A stretch of 64,000 nucleotides of DNA from Novosphingobium meiothermophilum (GTDB lineage: Bacteria > Pseudomonadota > Alphaproteobacteria > Sphingomonadales > Sphingomonadaceae), in NCBI RefSeq assembly GCF_003171715.1, contig NZ_QGHL01000007.1, positions 310,001-374,000 on the forward strand. Direction: 5' to 3'. Positions within the stretch are counted from its first letter, which is position 1. The number at the start of each line of letters is the position of its first letter. The notes below the pieces were generated by a model that did no database searches, was not told the origin of the DNA, and saw nothing but the letters and a program-made list of their open reading frames with translations. A program made the position numbers and the translations under genes. Positions 30,728-39,462 of this stretch are shown here, in pieces.

Positions 30728-31159
30728 CTAGCCGTGCGCCAGAGTCGCCAGCAGCGCGCGCAGCGCGAGCACCGTCAGGCAGATCGTGGACAGCAGGAAC
30801 AGCAGGAAGCGCACCGGCACCCGGTTGACCGTTGCCTGCCAGACCGAGTGCACCACCCGCAGCAGGACATAGGCCCACGCCAGTGCCACGTCTGCCGCGC
30901 CCGGCCCCATGATCGCCAGAATGGTAACGGTTGCATAGAACAGCGTAGGCTGTTCCATCAGATGCGCGTAGTTGTGCGCCTTCCAGTTGACCTGATCGGG
31001 CAGGACGCCTTCCAGATCCTGCCCGCGTCCGCCGGGTTTGGCATTGCCAAGGCCGCCCAGCTTCCTGAGCGCGGGAAGGCGGCTGCCCGCCATCCAGAAC
31101 AGCATCACGATCGACCACAGCACCAGCAAAGCTGCCGGTGTCAGGATTTGCGTCTGCAT
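30728..31159 (-). CDS. MAPEG-family membrane protein (copy 1)
   Basis: The 143-residue four-helix protein carries WKAHNYAHLMEQPTLFYA and LLRVVHSVWQATVNRVPVRF, the same landmarks as its downstream twin, and begins QTQILTPAALLVLWSIVM. The two share their whole length and are separated by 28 bases, so they arose by tandem duplication. The ribosome site GGGGGGAGA precedes ATG 31159. Both lie downstream of btaA-btaB on the same strand, but a 63-base gap with a TTGACA element suggests a possible separate promoter. The function is unknown beyond family. Confidence 0.86.
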   Translation of the reverse strand: MQTQILTPAALLVLWSIVMLFWMAGSRLPALRKLGGLGNAKPGGRGQDLEGVLPDQVNWKAHNYAHLMEQPTLFYATVTILAIMGPGAADVALAWAYVLLRVVHSVWQATVNRVPVRFLLFLLSTICLTVLALRALLATLAHG

Positions 31160-31186
31160 CCGATTTTCTCCCCCCGGACCGGAAAG

Positions 31187-31215
31187 AGACTGCGTGGATG
31201 AAGTTCGATTGTCAA
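31187..31215 (-). promoter_or_regulatory. Candidate promoter for the MAPEG pair
   Basis: On the minus strand a perfect -35 hexamer TTGACA (31215-31210) is followed after 17 bases by CAGTCT, a poor -10 match. It sits in the 63-base gap between btaB and the first MAPEG gene. The -35 match is seen directly; promoter activity is inference. Confidence 0.3.
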
Positions 31216-31222
31216 ATGCAAC

Positions 31223-31867
31223 TTATCGCCGCAGCGTGACTCGCCGGAAATAGCCCCAACGCCCGCGCAATGTGCGCAAGGTAAGCCCCCGGTCTGCGGC
31301 GATGCGCATGGCGGCACCCACAAGATCGCGGCGCGGGCTTACGTGAAAGCGGGCAAGCCAGCGGTTCATCAGGCCGCGCAAGGGGCCGGGCAGGCCCTCG
31401 AAGTCGCCGAAGTCGACCACGTGAAGTGAACCACCGGGGGCAAGCAGGCTGGCGGCATGGCCCAGCGTGCGTTCCCAGTGCGGGATCATCGACAGGGCAT
31501 AGGAAATGACCACGCGATCAAACGTGGTGCGGCCGAACAGCACCTTTGCATCGAAATCGGTGGCATCGCCGCGCGCCAGCGTGCAATCCGCACCAAGGCG
31601 AGTGCGTGCGACCGAGAGCATTTCCTCCGAAATATCCAGCCCGTGAAGCCGCGCACCGGGCCAGGCGCGCGCGATGCAGGCAAGATTGCGCCCGGTGCCG
31701 CACCCCACTTCGAGAACGGCCATCCCCGGCGCTGCTTCCAGCCCTGCGATCAGGCCATCGCGCCCGAAAAGGTAATACTTCCGGGTGGCATCATAGATGT
31801 GCTTCTGGCGCCGATAGACCGCGTCCATCAGCGCGCCATGTCCTGCGGGTTGAGCCTTCGCTGCCAT
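31223..31867 (-). CDS. btaB: Betaine-lipid N-methyltransferase (BtaB-like)
   Basis: The 214-residue SAM methyltransferase has MDAVYRRQKHIYDATRKYYL near its N-terminus, VLEVGCGTGRNL near 50, and YALSMIPHWERTL near 120. In BtaB of Rhodobacter this enzyme trimethylates diacylglyceryl-homoserine to the betaine lipid DGTS. The partner BtaA is encoded directly upstream, with the btaA TGA overlapping this ATG by one base, which makes the assignment much firmer than the methyltransferase fold alone. It acts at the inner membrane face. Confidence 0.88.
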   Translation of the reverse strand: MAAKAQPAGHGALMDAVYRRQKHIYDATRKYYLFGRDGLIAGLEAAPGMAVLEVGCGTGRNLACIARAWPGARLHGLDISEEMLSVARTRLGADCTLARGDATDFDAKVLFGRTTFDRVVISYALSMIPHWERTLGHAASLLAPGGSLHVVDFGDFEGLPGPLRGLMNRWLARFHVSPRRDLVGAAMRIAADRGLTLRTLRGRWGYFRRVTLRR

Positions 31868-33084
31868 CAGGCCAGTTCGTAAACATGAACACCGCCATAG
31901 ATCGACGAGCGATCCTGCGCGGTGCATTCGGCGGAAAGTGCCTCGTGATAGTGCCAGCGTGCCAGCAGCGCATCATCGAGGCGGCCCGGCAGCAGACTCG
32001 GCTCGGCGGCGGTGCGGAACAGCACGCGCGCAGCGGGACGCGCGGTGCGGGTGATTTCCCGCCACAGGGCATCAAGCTGCTCGTCGCTCATCCAGTCCTG
32101 CGCATCGAGCAGCACATAGCGATCGAGCGAGGCGTCAGGCTGGCGGCACAGGTGTTCGGTCAGGTTGGCATGACAGACATCGACCCGGTCTGCCCGGTCG
32201 CGCACTGCCTGCCAGTTGGCGGCCTGCAAATAGGGTGGCAGGGGAGCGTCATCGCCGCGCCCGTAACCCCGGCCGAAGGCTTGCCAGGCGAAGTAGTTGT
32301 CCTCCACCGGAAAGTCGCAGGCAAGACGGGCGAGGCGCCGCCGCAGCACTTCGGCCATGGGTTCGTTCCCGGCCAGTGCCTCGAACTGCGCGGGCGGAAT
32401 GCCCAGCCCGAAAAGCGAGGCGGGCTGATCGGTCAGCCAGCGCACGAAGCGCTTGTCGAAAACCGGCGCCATCTCGCGTTCGAACACGCGCCGCTGTTCA
32501 TCAAGGCTGCGCGCGGCGAGGATGGCCGAAAGGTCGATCCGGTAAAGCCGGGCGAGGAGATGGGCGATGCCGATGAAGTTGCCGAGGAGGCCGCGCTTGT
32601 AGATGTTGCCCGCAAACCCGTTGATCCGGCGGCGTCCGACGATGTCGCGCCCTTCCCAGTAACGGCGCGTCGGCTCGTCGAGATGCGGGGCCAGGTGTTC
32701 GCGGTAGGCAGCGATATTGGCCGCGCAGTCAGCCTCGGCAAAGAAGCGCCGGAAGTGCTGATAATCGGGCAGGTGCCGCGCCGAGGCGAGCTTCAGCTTG
32801 TTGAGCGCGATATGCGCGGTGTTGAGATCAACCGCAGTGATCTTTGCCGGGTCGGCTGTGAGATAGGACAGGACATTGCAGCCCCCGCTGGCAATCGCGA
32901 TGATCCGGCTGTCCGGCCGGATTGCCAGCGCCTTCATGTCGACTTCGGGGTCTTCCCAGATCTGGGCATAGACGAGGCCGCGAAAGGCGAGGGCAAAGGC
33001 ATGATCGAGCACGCGGCTTGCAGCACCCGTGCCCTTGCGGACGACCGAGCGCGTTATGGGATGGGAACCGGCGCGTTCCAGCAT
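31867..33084 (-). CDS. btaA: SAM:diacylglycerol 3-amino-3-carboxypropyltransferase (BtaA)
   Basis: The 405-residue DUF3419 protein has the hallmark LVYAQIWEDPEVDM near residue 40, then IIAIASGGCNVLSYL and ITAVDLNTAHIAL, a SAM-type fold that transfers the aminocarboxypropyl group of SAM to diacylglycerol, giving the homoserine ether lipid head group. ATG 33084 is preferred because AAGG lies 8 bases upstream; a GTG at 33153 would add 23 residues of uncertain character. With btaB it forms the two-gene route to DGTS betaine lipid, a phosphorus-free membrane lipid used in several alphaproteobacteria under phosphate limitation. Confidence 0.9.
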   Translation of the reverse strand: MLERAGSHPITRSVVRKGTGAASRVLDHAFALAFRGLVYAQIWEDPEVDMKALAIRPDSRIIAIASGGCNVLSYLTADPAKITAVDLNTAHIALNKLKLASARHLPDYQHFRRFFAEADCAANIAAYREHLAPHLDEPTRRYWEGRDIVGRRRINGFAGNIYKRGLLGNFIGIAHLLARLYRIDLSAILAARSLDEQRRVFEREMAPVFDKRFVRWLTDQPASLFGLGIPPAQFEALAGNEPMAEVLRRRLARLACDFPVEDNYFAWQAFGRGYGRGDDAPLPPYLQAANWQAVRDRADRVDVCHANLTEHLCRQPDASLDRYVLLDAQDWMSDEQLDALWREITRTARPAARVLFRTAAEPSLLPGRLDDALLARWHYHEALSAECTAQDRSSIYGGVHVYELA

Positions 33085-33164
33085 GGCAATGACCCTTGGC
33101 AGGATTGGCTTCGGCCATGCTACTGGAACGTGACCATTGCGCCCGTGTGGCACATGGCCGCCAA

Positions 33165-33182
33165 TTGTCAGGAAGCTGTAAG
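33165..33182 (+). promoter_or_regulatory. Pho-box-like direct repeat upstream of btaA
   Basis: Two 7-mers, TTGTCAG (33165-33171) and CTGTAAG (33176-33182), are spaced by four bases, as in the PhoB box (CTGTCAT-N4-CTGTCAT); each matches 5 of 7 positions. It lies 81 bases before btaA, but the repeats read on the opposite strand to btaA transcription, which weakens the case. Confidence 0.25.
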
Positions 33183-33190
33183 ACGAACGC

Positions 33191-34180
33191 TCAAGTCTGC
33201 GCGATCATGGCGGCAAAGGCTGCCGGATCGACATTGCCCCCTGAAAGAACGATCGCCGTGCGCCCATCGGTCGGCACCTTTCCGGCCAGAACCGCCGCAA
33301 GCCCGGCCGCACCGCCCGGCTCGATCACCAACCGCAGCCTTGCAAAGGCGAGGGCCTGCGCCGCGCGCACTTCCGCTTCGGTAACGCTGATTCCCTTGAG
33401 GCCGCGCGACATCATCACGGCGAAGTTTATCGGAAAGGTGGCCGGTGTCTGAAGCGCATCGCAAGCGGTCGGCGGGGCGCCTGCCGACACGCGCTGGATA
33501 GTGCCGCTTTCCAGACTGCGCGCCACATCGTCCCAGCCTTCCGGTTCAACCGGAACAATCTCGGCATTAGGCAGGGCAAGGGCCAGCCCCGCAGCCAGTC
33601 CCCCGCCGCCGCAGGGTGTGACCACGCGGGTGGGCGTCCCGCCTGAAAGGCATTCCATCTGCGCGGCGAGTTCTACCCCGCAACTGCCCTGTCCTTCGAT
33701 CACCCAGGGATCGCCATAGGCGTGGACCAGCGTTGCGCCGCTTTGCGCGGTCAGCCGCAGGGCCACCTCATCGCGGTCCTCGCCGCCGGGGCGGTCGTAA
33801 AGGACGATTTCGGCGCCAAGAGCGCGGGTGGCCTCAAGCTTTACGGCAGGCGCATCATTGGGCATGACGATCCGCGCGGCAATGCCCAGCCTGCGCGCGG
33901 CCCAGGCCACGCCCTGTGCGTGATTGCCGCTCGATACCGCGACGATTCCGCGCTGGCGTTCTTCATCGGTCAGGTCCGAAAGCCTGTGCCAGGCGCCCCT
34001 GATCTTGAATGCCCCCACCGGCTGGAGGCTTTCGGCCTTGCACCAGACAAGAGCGCCTCCGGGCAGTTCAAGCGGCAGGAGCGGGGTTTGCGGAAGAAGC
34101 GCGGCGATCTTCTCGGCTGCGCGCACCACACCCGCGCGCGTCGGCATACGGCAATCGACAGAAGGAATTGGTTTTGTCAT
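33191..34180 (-). CDS. PLP-dependent threonine/serine dehydratase-like protein
   Basis: The 329-residue fold-type II PLP enzyme has the Schiff-base Lys in GAFKIRGA near residue 60, SSGNHAQGVAW, and the phosphate-binding PCGGGGLAAG near 190. It ends without the C-terminal ACT regulatory domain of biosynthetic IlvA, so it is the short catabolic-type (TdcB-like) dehydratase or a serine racemase relative. The product would be a 2-oxoacid plus ammonia. ATG 34180 follows AGGAG. It is divergent from the polyamine block across 78 bases. Confidence 0.9.
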   Translation of the reverse strand: MTKPIPSVDCRMPTRAGVVRAAEKIAALLPQTPLLPLELPGGALVWCKAESLQPVGAFKIRGAWHRLSDLTDEERQRGIVAVSSGNHAQGVAWAARRLGIAARIVMPNDAPAVKLEATRALGAEIVLYDRPGGEDRDEVALRLTAQSGATLVHAYGDPWVIEGQGSCGVELAAQMECLSGGTPTRVVTPCGGGGLAAGLALALPNAEIVPVEPEGWDDVARSLESGTIQRVSAGAPPTACDALQTPATFPINFAVMMSRGLKGISVTEAEVRAAQALAFARLRLVIEPGGAAGLAAVLAGKVPTDGRTAIVLSGGNVDPAAFAAMIAQT

Positions 34181-34258
34181 GCCACTCCTCTAAAGGCGTG
34201 CTCCATGATTGTCCTGCGCAAGCATGGCGCGGGATGCAAAAAGACAGTTGGAGTCACC

Positions 34259-35464
34259 ATGGCAAAAGTTCTCGTCATCGGCGCAGGCGGCGTCGGCTCG
34301 GTCGCGGTCCACAAGATGGCGATGAACCCGGATATCTTCAGCGGTATCGCGCTGGCCAGCCGCACCAAGGCGAAGTGCGATGCCATTGCCGCCTCGGTGA
34401 AGGAGCGCACCGGCGTTGACATCGATACCTACCAGATCGATGCTGACGATGTGGCAGCGACGACCGCGCTCATCAACGCGGTAAAGCCCGTCCTCGTGGT
34501 CAATCTTGCGCTGCCCTATCAGGATCTCAATGTCATGGATGCCTGCCTTGCCGCGGGCGTCAACTACATGGATACCGCGAACTACGAGCCGATCGACGAG
34601 GCCAAGTTCGAATATTCGTGGCAGTGGGCCTATCAGGACAAGTTCAGGCAGGCGGGTCTGATGGCGCTGCTGGGTTCGGGCTTCGATCCGGGCGTGACCA
34701 GCGTGTTCGCCACATGGCTCAAGAAGCACAAGCTCGACACGATCCGCACGCTTGACATCCTCGACTGCAACGGCGGCGATCACGGTCAGCACTTCGCGAC
34801 GAACTTCAACCCGGAAATCAATATCCGCGAAGTGACCGCGCCCGCCCGCCATTACCTGAAGGGGGAATGGATCGAGACGCCTGCGCTGACCATCCGCCAG
34901 CAGTTCGACTTCGAACAGGTCGGCCCGAAGAACATGTATCTCATGTATCACGAAGAGCTTGAGAGCCTTGCCAAGCATCTGCCCGAAATCGAACGAATTC
35001 GCTTCTGGATGACCTTCGGTGATGCCTATATCACGCACCTTACCGTGCTCCAGAACGTGGGCATGACCCGGATCGATCCGGTGATCTACGAGGGCAAGGA
35101 GATCATCCCGCTCCAGTTCCTGAAGGCCGTTCTGCCTGAGCCGGCCTCGCTTGGTCCCACGACCAAGGGCAAGACCAACATCGGCGACATCGCCACAGGT
35201 CTGAAGGACGGGGTGGAGAAGACCTTCTACATCTACAACATCTGCGACCATGAAGACGCCTATCGCGAGACCGGCAATCAGGCGGTGAGCTACACCACCG
35301 GCGTGCCAGCGATGATCGGCGCGGCGCTGATGGTGCAGGGCATCTGGAAGGGTGAGGGCGTGTTCAACATGGAACAGTTCGATCCCGATCCCTTCATGGA
35401 CATGCTCAACCGGCACGGGCTGCCGTGGCAGGTGAAGGAACTGGCAGGGCCGCTGGAGTTCTGA
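34259..35464 (+). CDS. Carboxynorspermidine/carboxyspermidine dehydrogenase-like (saccharopine dehydrogenase family)
   Basis: The 401-residue protein begins with the NAD(P) fold KVLVIGAGGVGSVAVHKMA and contains LPYQDLNVMDACLAAGVNYMDTA and LGSGFDPGVTSVFA, typical of the Lys1-like family that includes carboxynorspermidine synthase. That enzyme condenses aspartate semialdehyde with a diamine and reduces the imine. A carboxynorspermidine decarboxylase homologue follows directly, which supports the polyamine role over lysine metabolism. ATG 34259 has TTGGAG upstream. The diamine used (putrescine giving spermidine, or diaminopropane giving norspermidine) is not resolved. Confidence 0.88.
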   Translation: MAKVLVIGAGGVGSVAVHKMAMNPDIFSGIALASRTKAKCDAIAASVKERTGVDIDTYQIDADDVAATTALINAVKPVLVVNLALPYQDLNVMDACLAAGVNYMDTANYEPIDEAKFEYSWQWAYQDKFRQAGLMALLGSGFDPGVTSVFATWLKKHKLDTIRTLDILDCNGGDHGQHFATNFNPEINIREVTAPARHYLKGEWIETPALTIRQQFDFEQVGPKNMYLMYHEELESLAKHLPEIERIRFWMTFGDAYITHLTVLQNVGMTRIDPVIYEGKEIIPLQFLKAVLPEPASLGPTTKGKTNIGDIATGLKDGVEKTFYIYNICDHEDAYRETGNQAVSYTTGVPAMIGAALMVQGIWKGEGVFNMEQFDPDPFMDMLNRHGLPWQVKELAGPLEF

Positions 35465-35571
35465 TTGTTCCTGCCGCTGCGGAGGCGGGGCGTTCAGCCG
35501 GTTGCAGTGCGGCTTGTGGGTGCAAGGTTGCGGGCCGTTCTGCGGTCCCTGCCGCAGTTTGAGGATTGAAG

Positions 35572-36771
35572 ATGGAAACCAGAGCCGGTGATCCGGGAGC
35601 ATTTGCCCATTTCGATCTTGGTCGTGTGGACAGCCCGGCTTTCGTGGTCGACGCTGCAAGGCTCCGCGCCAATCTGACGGTTCTCGCCGATGTGCGTGAT
35701 CGCGCCGGGATCAAGGTTCTGGCGGCGCTCAAGGCCTTCTCGATGTGGAAGGTTGCGCCGATTATCGGCCAGTATCTCGATGGAGTGTGCACGTCCGGCC
35801 TGTGGGAAGCGAAGCTGGCGGCCGAGCACTATGCGGGCGAGATCGCCACCTATTGCGCGGCCTACAAGGCGCAGGACATGGCGGAAATCCTGCGACTTTC
35901 CGACCATGTGATCTTCAATTCGCCAGGGCAGCACGCCCGCTTTTCCGCCGAGATCGCGCAGGCACGGGCCGCAGGCGACGTGTTCGACTTTGGCCTGCGG
36001 ATCAATCCGCTGCACGCCGAAGGCGAAGTGCCGCGCTATGATCCGTGCGCGCCGCATTCGCGCCTCGGTTTTCCGGTGGACCAGTTGCAGCCCGAACATC
36101 TCGATGGCGTTTCGGGCCTGCATTTTCACACCCTGTGCGAGCAGGACTTCGAACCGCTGAAACGCACGTGGGACGCACTTGAGCCAAGGATCGCGCCATA
36201 CTTCGGACGGCTCAAGTGGCTGAACTTCGGCGGTGGTCATCACATTACCCGCGCCGATTACCAGCGCGACGATCTGGTTGCCTTCCTGCGCGAGGTAAAG
36301 GCACGCACGGGCTGCGAGATCTACCTTGAACCGGGTGAGGCGGTTGCGCTCGATGCCGGCATTCTCGTCGGCACGGTGCTGGATAGGCACTGGAACGGAA
36401 TGCAGCTTGGCATCACCGACATTTCCGCCACGTGCCACATGCCCGATGTGATCGAGGCGCCCTATCGCCCGGCAATGCTGGGCGAACTGCCGATCGACGA
36501 ATACGAGGATGGCGGGGAGGGCGGCGTGCCCGTGCGCCTTGGCGGCCCTTCATGCCTCGCCGGAGACGTGATCGGCGATTACCGGCTGCCGGGCGGAATG
36601 GAGCCGGGAACACGCTTCGCTTTCCTCGACCAGGCCCATTATTCCATGGTCAAGACGACCACCTTCAACGGTGTGCCGCTTCCTTCGATCTGGCTCTGGG
36701 ACAGCGAAACCGACGCACTGGAGAAGCTGCGCAGCTTCACCTACGAGGACTTCCGCGACCGCCTTTCCTGA
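35572..36771 (+). CDS. nspC: Carboxynorspermidine/carboxyspermidine decarboxylase
   Basis: The 399-residue fold-type III PLP enzyme has the Schiff-base Lys in VLAALKAFSMW near residue 48, FHTLCEQDFEPL, LNFGGGHHITR, and EPGEAV for phosphate and substrate contacts. These match NspC, which decarboxylates the product of the upstream dehydrogenase to the polyamine. Together they form the alternative spermidine/norspermidine route independent of SAM decarboxylase. ATG 35572 follows GAGGA by six bases. There is a 107-base gap after the dehydrogenase, but the same strand and pathway point to one operon. Confidence 0.9.
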   Translation: METRAGDPGAFAHFDLGRVDSPAFVVDAARLRANLTVLADVRDRAGIKVLAALKAFSMWKVAPIIGQYLDGVCTSGLWEAKLAAEHYAGEIATYCAAYKAQDMAEILRLSDHVIFNSPGQHARFSAEIAQARAAGDVFDFGLRINPLHAEGEVPRYDPCAPHSRLGFPVDQLQPEHLDGVSGLHFHTLCEQDFEPLKRTWDALEPRIAPYFGRLKWLNFGGGHHITRADYQRDDLVAFLREVKARTGCEIYLEPGEAVALDAGILVGTVLDRHWNGMQLGITDISATCHMPDVIEAPYRPAMLGELPIDEYEDGGEGGVPVRLGGPSCLAGDVIGDYRLPGGMEPGTRFAFLDQAHYSMVKTTTFNGVPLPSIWLWDSETDALEKLRSFTYEDFRDRLS

Positions 36772-36812
36772 GGCATGGTGCCCGCCAGAACAGACATGGC
36801 GGGAGAACAGGG

Positions 36813-38039
36813 ATGGCGGGTGAGCTGCTTGATGGCGTGACGAGTGATCCGGTCCGGATGGGCTGGATGCAGGGCTTTCCGCCTTCTGCGGACAAGCTGC
36901 TGCTTGCTGCGCGCGCCGATCACATGCGCTTTCCGATGATCCGCTGGTCCTATTCGAACATGCGCCAGTTCGTGCCCTCGCGGCGTGTTGCGGCCGCAGT
37001 CGGCGCAAAACCCCTTGCACGCGCGCTGCGCGATGATCTGGGGCAGGTGCGGTTCGTGCCGCTGGGCGCGGATGCTCCGGTGACGCTGGAACAGTCGCTT
37101 ACCGATGCCTTTACCGACGCGATCATGGTGCTGCACCGGGGTGAAGTCGTGTTCGAACGGTGGTTCGGCGTGACCGGGCCAGATACGCGCCACATCGCCT
37201 TTTCAGTGACGAAGAGCTTCGTCGGCACGCTTGCCGAAATGCTGGTCGAGGGAGGGCGGATCGATCCTGATGCTACCGTGGACGCCATCCTGCCCGAACT
37301 GCACGGCAGCGGGTTTGCCGATGCCACGATCAGGCAGGTCATGGACATGACCACCGCGCTCGATTTTTCAGAGGACTATGCCGATCCCAATTCCGGCATC
37401 GGCGCCTACAGCGCGGCTCTGGGGCTGACGCCAAGGCCCGCTGGCTATGCCGGGCCGGGGGATCTTGCCAGCTATCTTCCTACCATTGCCAAGGCTGGTG
37501 AGCATGGTCAGGGATTCACCTATCGCACGCCCAATACGGAAGTCCTGGCGTGGATCATCGCGAGGATCGAAGGGGCCCACTTCGCGGACGTTCTTTCATC
37601 GCGCCTGTGGCAGCCGCTGGGAATGCTGGGGGATGCCGATCTCATTGTCGATCAGGCCGGAACAGCCTTTGCCGGTGGCGGGCTGAACCTGCGGCTGGAA
37701 GATCTTGCCCGTTTTGGCGAGGCCATGCGGCTGGGCGGACTTGGCGTGATTGCAGAAGGCGTGGTCGAACGGGTGCGGCGAGGCGGCGATCCCGCCCTGT
37801 TCGATACGGCGCGCTATCCGCAATTGCCGGGATGGAGTTATGGCAGCCAGTGGTGGCACGCGCACACCAACAGCGGCTGTTTCAGCGCGCGGGGCATTCA
37901 TGGGCAGACGCTGTGGATCGATCCGGTTGCAGAGATGACGATTGCACGATTCGCATCGCATCCGACTGCGGCGAACGGCGCGAATGATCCACTGTCGCTT
38001 CCGGCGTGGGCCGCGCTGGCAGATGCGCTAAGGTGCTGA
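36813..38039 (+). CDS. Serine hydrolase, beta-lactamase / 6-aminohexanoate-dimer hydrolase family
   Basis: The 408-residue protein carries the class C-type SxxK nucleophile in FSVTKSFVG near residue 132, a Tyr-containing segment (QGFTYRTPNTE), and a late NSGCFSARGIHGQ. This family includes esterases and nylon-oligomer amidases as well as beta-lactamases. No signal peptide is visible, so it is probably cytoplasmic. It lies between two polyamine decarboxylases, 41 bases after nspC, which suggests an amide or ester substrate linked to polyamines, but that is inference. Confidence 0.85.
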   Translation: MAGELLDGVTSDPVRMGWMQGFPPSADKLLLAARADHMRFPMIRWSYSNMRQFVPSRRVAAAVGAKPLARALRDDLGQVRFVPLGADAPVTLEQSLTDAFTDAIMVLHRGEVVFERWFGVTGPDTRHIAFSVTKSFVGTLAEMLVEGGRIDPDATVDAILPELHGSGFADATIRQVMDMTTALDFSEDYADPNSGIGAYSAALGLTPRPAGYAGPGDLASYLPTIAKAGEHGQGFTYRTPNTEVLAWIIARIEGAHFADVLSSRLWQPLGMLGDADLIVDQAGTAFAGGGLNLRLEDLARFGEAMRLGGLGVIAEGVVERVRRGGDPALFDTARYPQLPGWSYGSQWWHAHTNSGCFSARGIHGQTLWIDPVAEMTIARFASHPTAANGANDPLSLPAWAALADALRC

Positions 38040-38211
38040 TTTTCGGCGATCTGTCTGGAAATGTTTCATTTTTCTGACATCTTTGTTGGGGCGTGAGATT
38101 TTCACTTGAGATTCAGCGTGGGGGGCTTATTACCGCGCTCTCGCTGCCCCATGGGGACTTCCAAACCGCAAGGCAGCTTTGTTCAACTGTTCCGTTTGGG
38201 GGTCCCTTGAG

Positions 38212-39435
38212 TTGCACATCCATCCTGACGCACTGGCTGTAGTTCGCGCCTCCGCGCCTGAACAACCCGCCATTCTGAACCGCCCGCACGCTGCTGCGCG
38301 CGCTGCCCGCTTCTTCGTCGAGAAGTTTCCGGGCAAGTCGCTCTATGCGGTGAAGGCGAACCCTTCGGCAGATCTCATCCGCATCCTGTGGGACGCGGGC
38401 GTGACGCATTACGATGTCGCCTCCATCGGCGAAGTGCGTCTGGTGCGTGAAACGCTGCCGCAGGCAACGCTGTGCTTCATGCACCCGGTGAAGGCACCTT
38501 CCGCGATCCGCGAGGCCTATCATGAGCATGGCGTGCGCGTGTTCAGCCTCGATTCGTTCGAGGAACTGGAAAAGATCAAGACGGCCACCGCCGACGCCGA
38601 TGGCAACCTTGCCACGGATCTGACGCTGTGCGTGCGCCTGCGCGTTTCGTCCGAATATTCCGAACTGAGCCTTGCCTCCAAGTTCGGCTGCGATCTGACG
38701 CAGGCGGGCGAACTGCTTCAGGCCACGCGGCAGGTGGCGGATTCGCTGGGTGTTTGCTTCCACGTCGGCAGCCAGTCGATGAGCCCGCACGCCTATGTCC
38801 AGGCGCTTGAGCGCGTGCGTGCGGCGATCGTGGATGCGTCGGTCCTGGTCGATATCATCGATGTCGGTGGCGGTTTCCCGTCGATCTATCCGGGCATGGA
38901 ACCACCGCCGCTCGAAGATTATTTCGGCGTGATCGACCGCACCTATGAATCGCTGCCGGTGTCCTATTCGGCCGAACTGTGGTGCGAACCGGGCCGGGCA
39001 CTCTGCGCGGAATACAACTCGATGATCGTGCGGGTCGAGCGTCGCCGCGGCACGGAGCTTTACATCAACGATGGCGCCTATGGCGCACTGTTCGATGCCG
39101 CGCATGTGGGCTGGCGCTTCCCTGTCCGCGTTCTGCGCGATGAGGTTGCCAACGATCTGGAAACCGAGATCGAGATGGAGGGCTTCAGCTTCTATGGCCC
39201 GACCTGCGACGACATGGACCACATGGAAGGACCGTTCGAACTTCCTGTTGACGTGAAGGCAGGCGATTACATCGAGATCGGAATGCTGGGTGCCTATGGC
39301 GCGGCCATGAAGACCGCGTTCAACGGCTTTGGCGCAACCGAAGTCTTCGAGGTTTCGGACGAACCGATGGCCAGCCAGTATCGCGGTGATCGCCGCGATC
39401 CGCGCGTTTCCGACAATGTGGTTTCGCTGCGCTGA
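38212..39435 (+). CDS. Ornithine/lysine decarboxylase-like (fold-type III PLP)
   Basis: The enzyme has the PLP Lys in SLYAVKANPSADL, FHVGSQ, DVGGGFPSIYPG, EPGRAL, and the C-terminal CDDMDHMEGPFELP segment that holds the second active-site half of ornithine decarboxylases. It would supply putrescine or cadaverine for the carboxyspermidine route. The start is uncertain: no ATG is near the N-terminus; TTG 38212 lies 9 bases after GGGGG and gives 407 residues, while a TTG at 38179 would add 11. Diaminopimelate decarboxylase is less likely given its motifs. A strong terminator follows. Confidence 0.89.
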   Translation: MHIHPDALAVVRASAPEQPAILNRPHAAARAARFFVEKFPGKSLYAVKANPSADLIRILWDAGVTHYDVASIGEVRLVRETLPQATLCFMHPVKAPSAIREAYHEHGVRVFSLDSFEELEKIKTATADADGNLATDLTLCVRLRVSSEYSELSLASKFGCDLTQAGELLQATRQVADSLGVCFHVGSQSMSPHAYVQALERVRAAIVDASVLVDIIDVGGGFPSIYPGMEPPPLEDYFGVIDRTYESLPVSYSAELWCEPGRALCAEYNSMIVRVERRRGTELYINDGAYGALFDAAHVGWRFPVRVLRDEVANDLETEIEMEGFSFYGPTCDDMDHMEGPFELPVDVKAGDYIEIGMLGAYGAAMKTAFNGFGATEVFEVSDEPMASQYRGDRRDPRVSDNVVSLR

Positions 39436-39462
39436 TCCAAAACGACGCAATCTGGTTCGGAT

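Noticed and set aside
38212..39435. Diaminopimelate decarboxylase (LysA)
   Set aside because: The CDDMDHMEGPFELP active-site segment and neighbouring polyamine genes fit ornithine/lysine decarboxylase.
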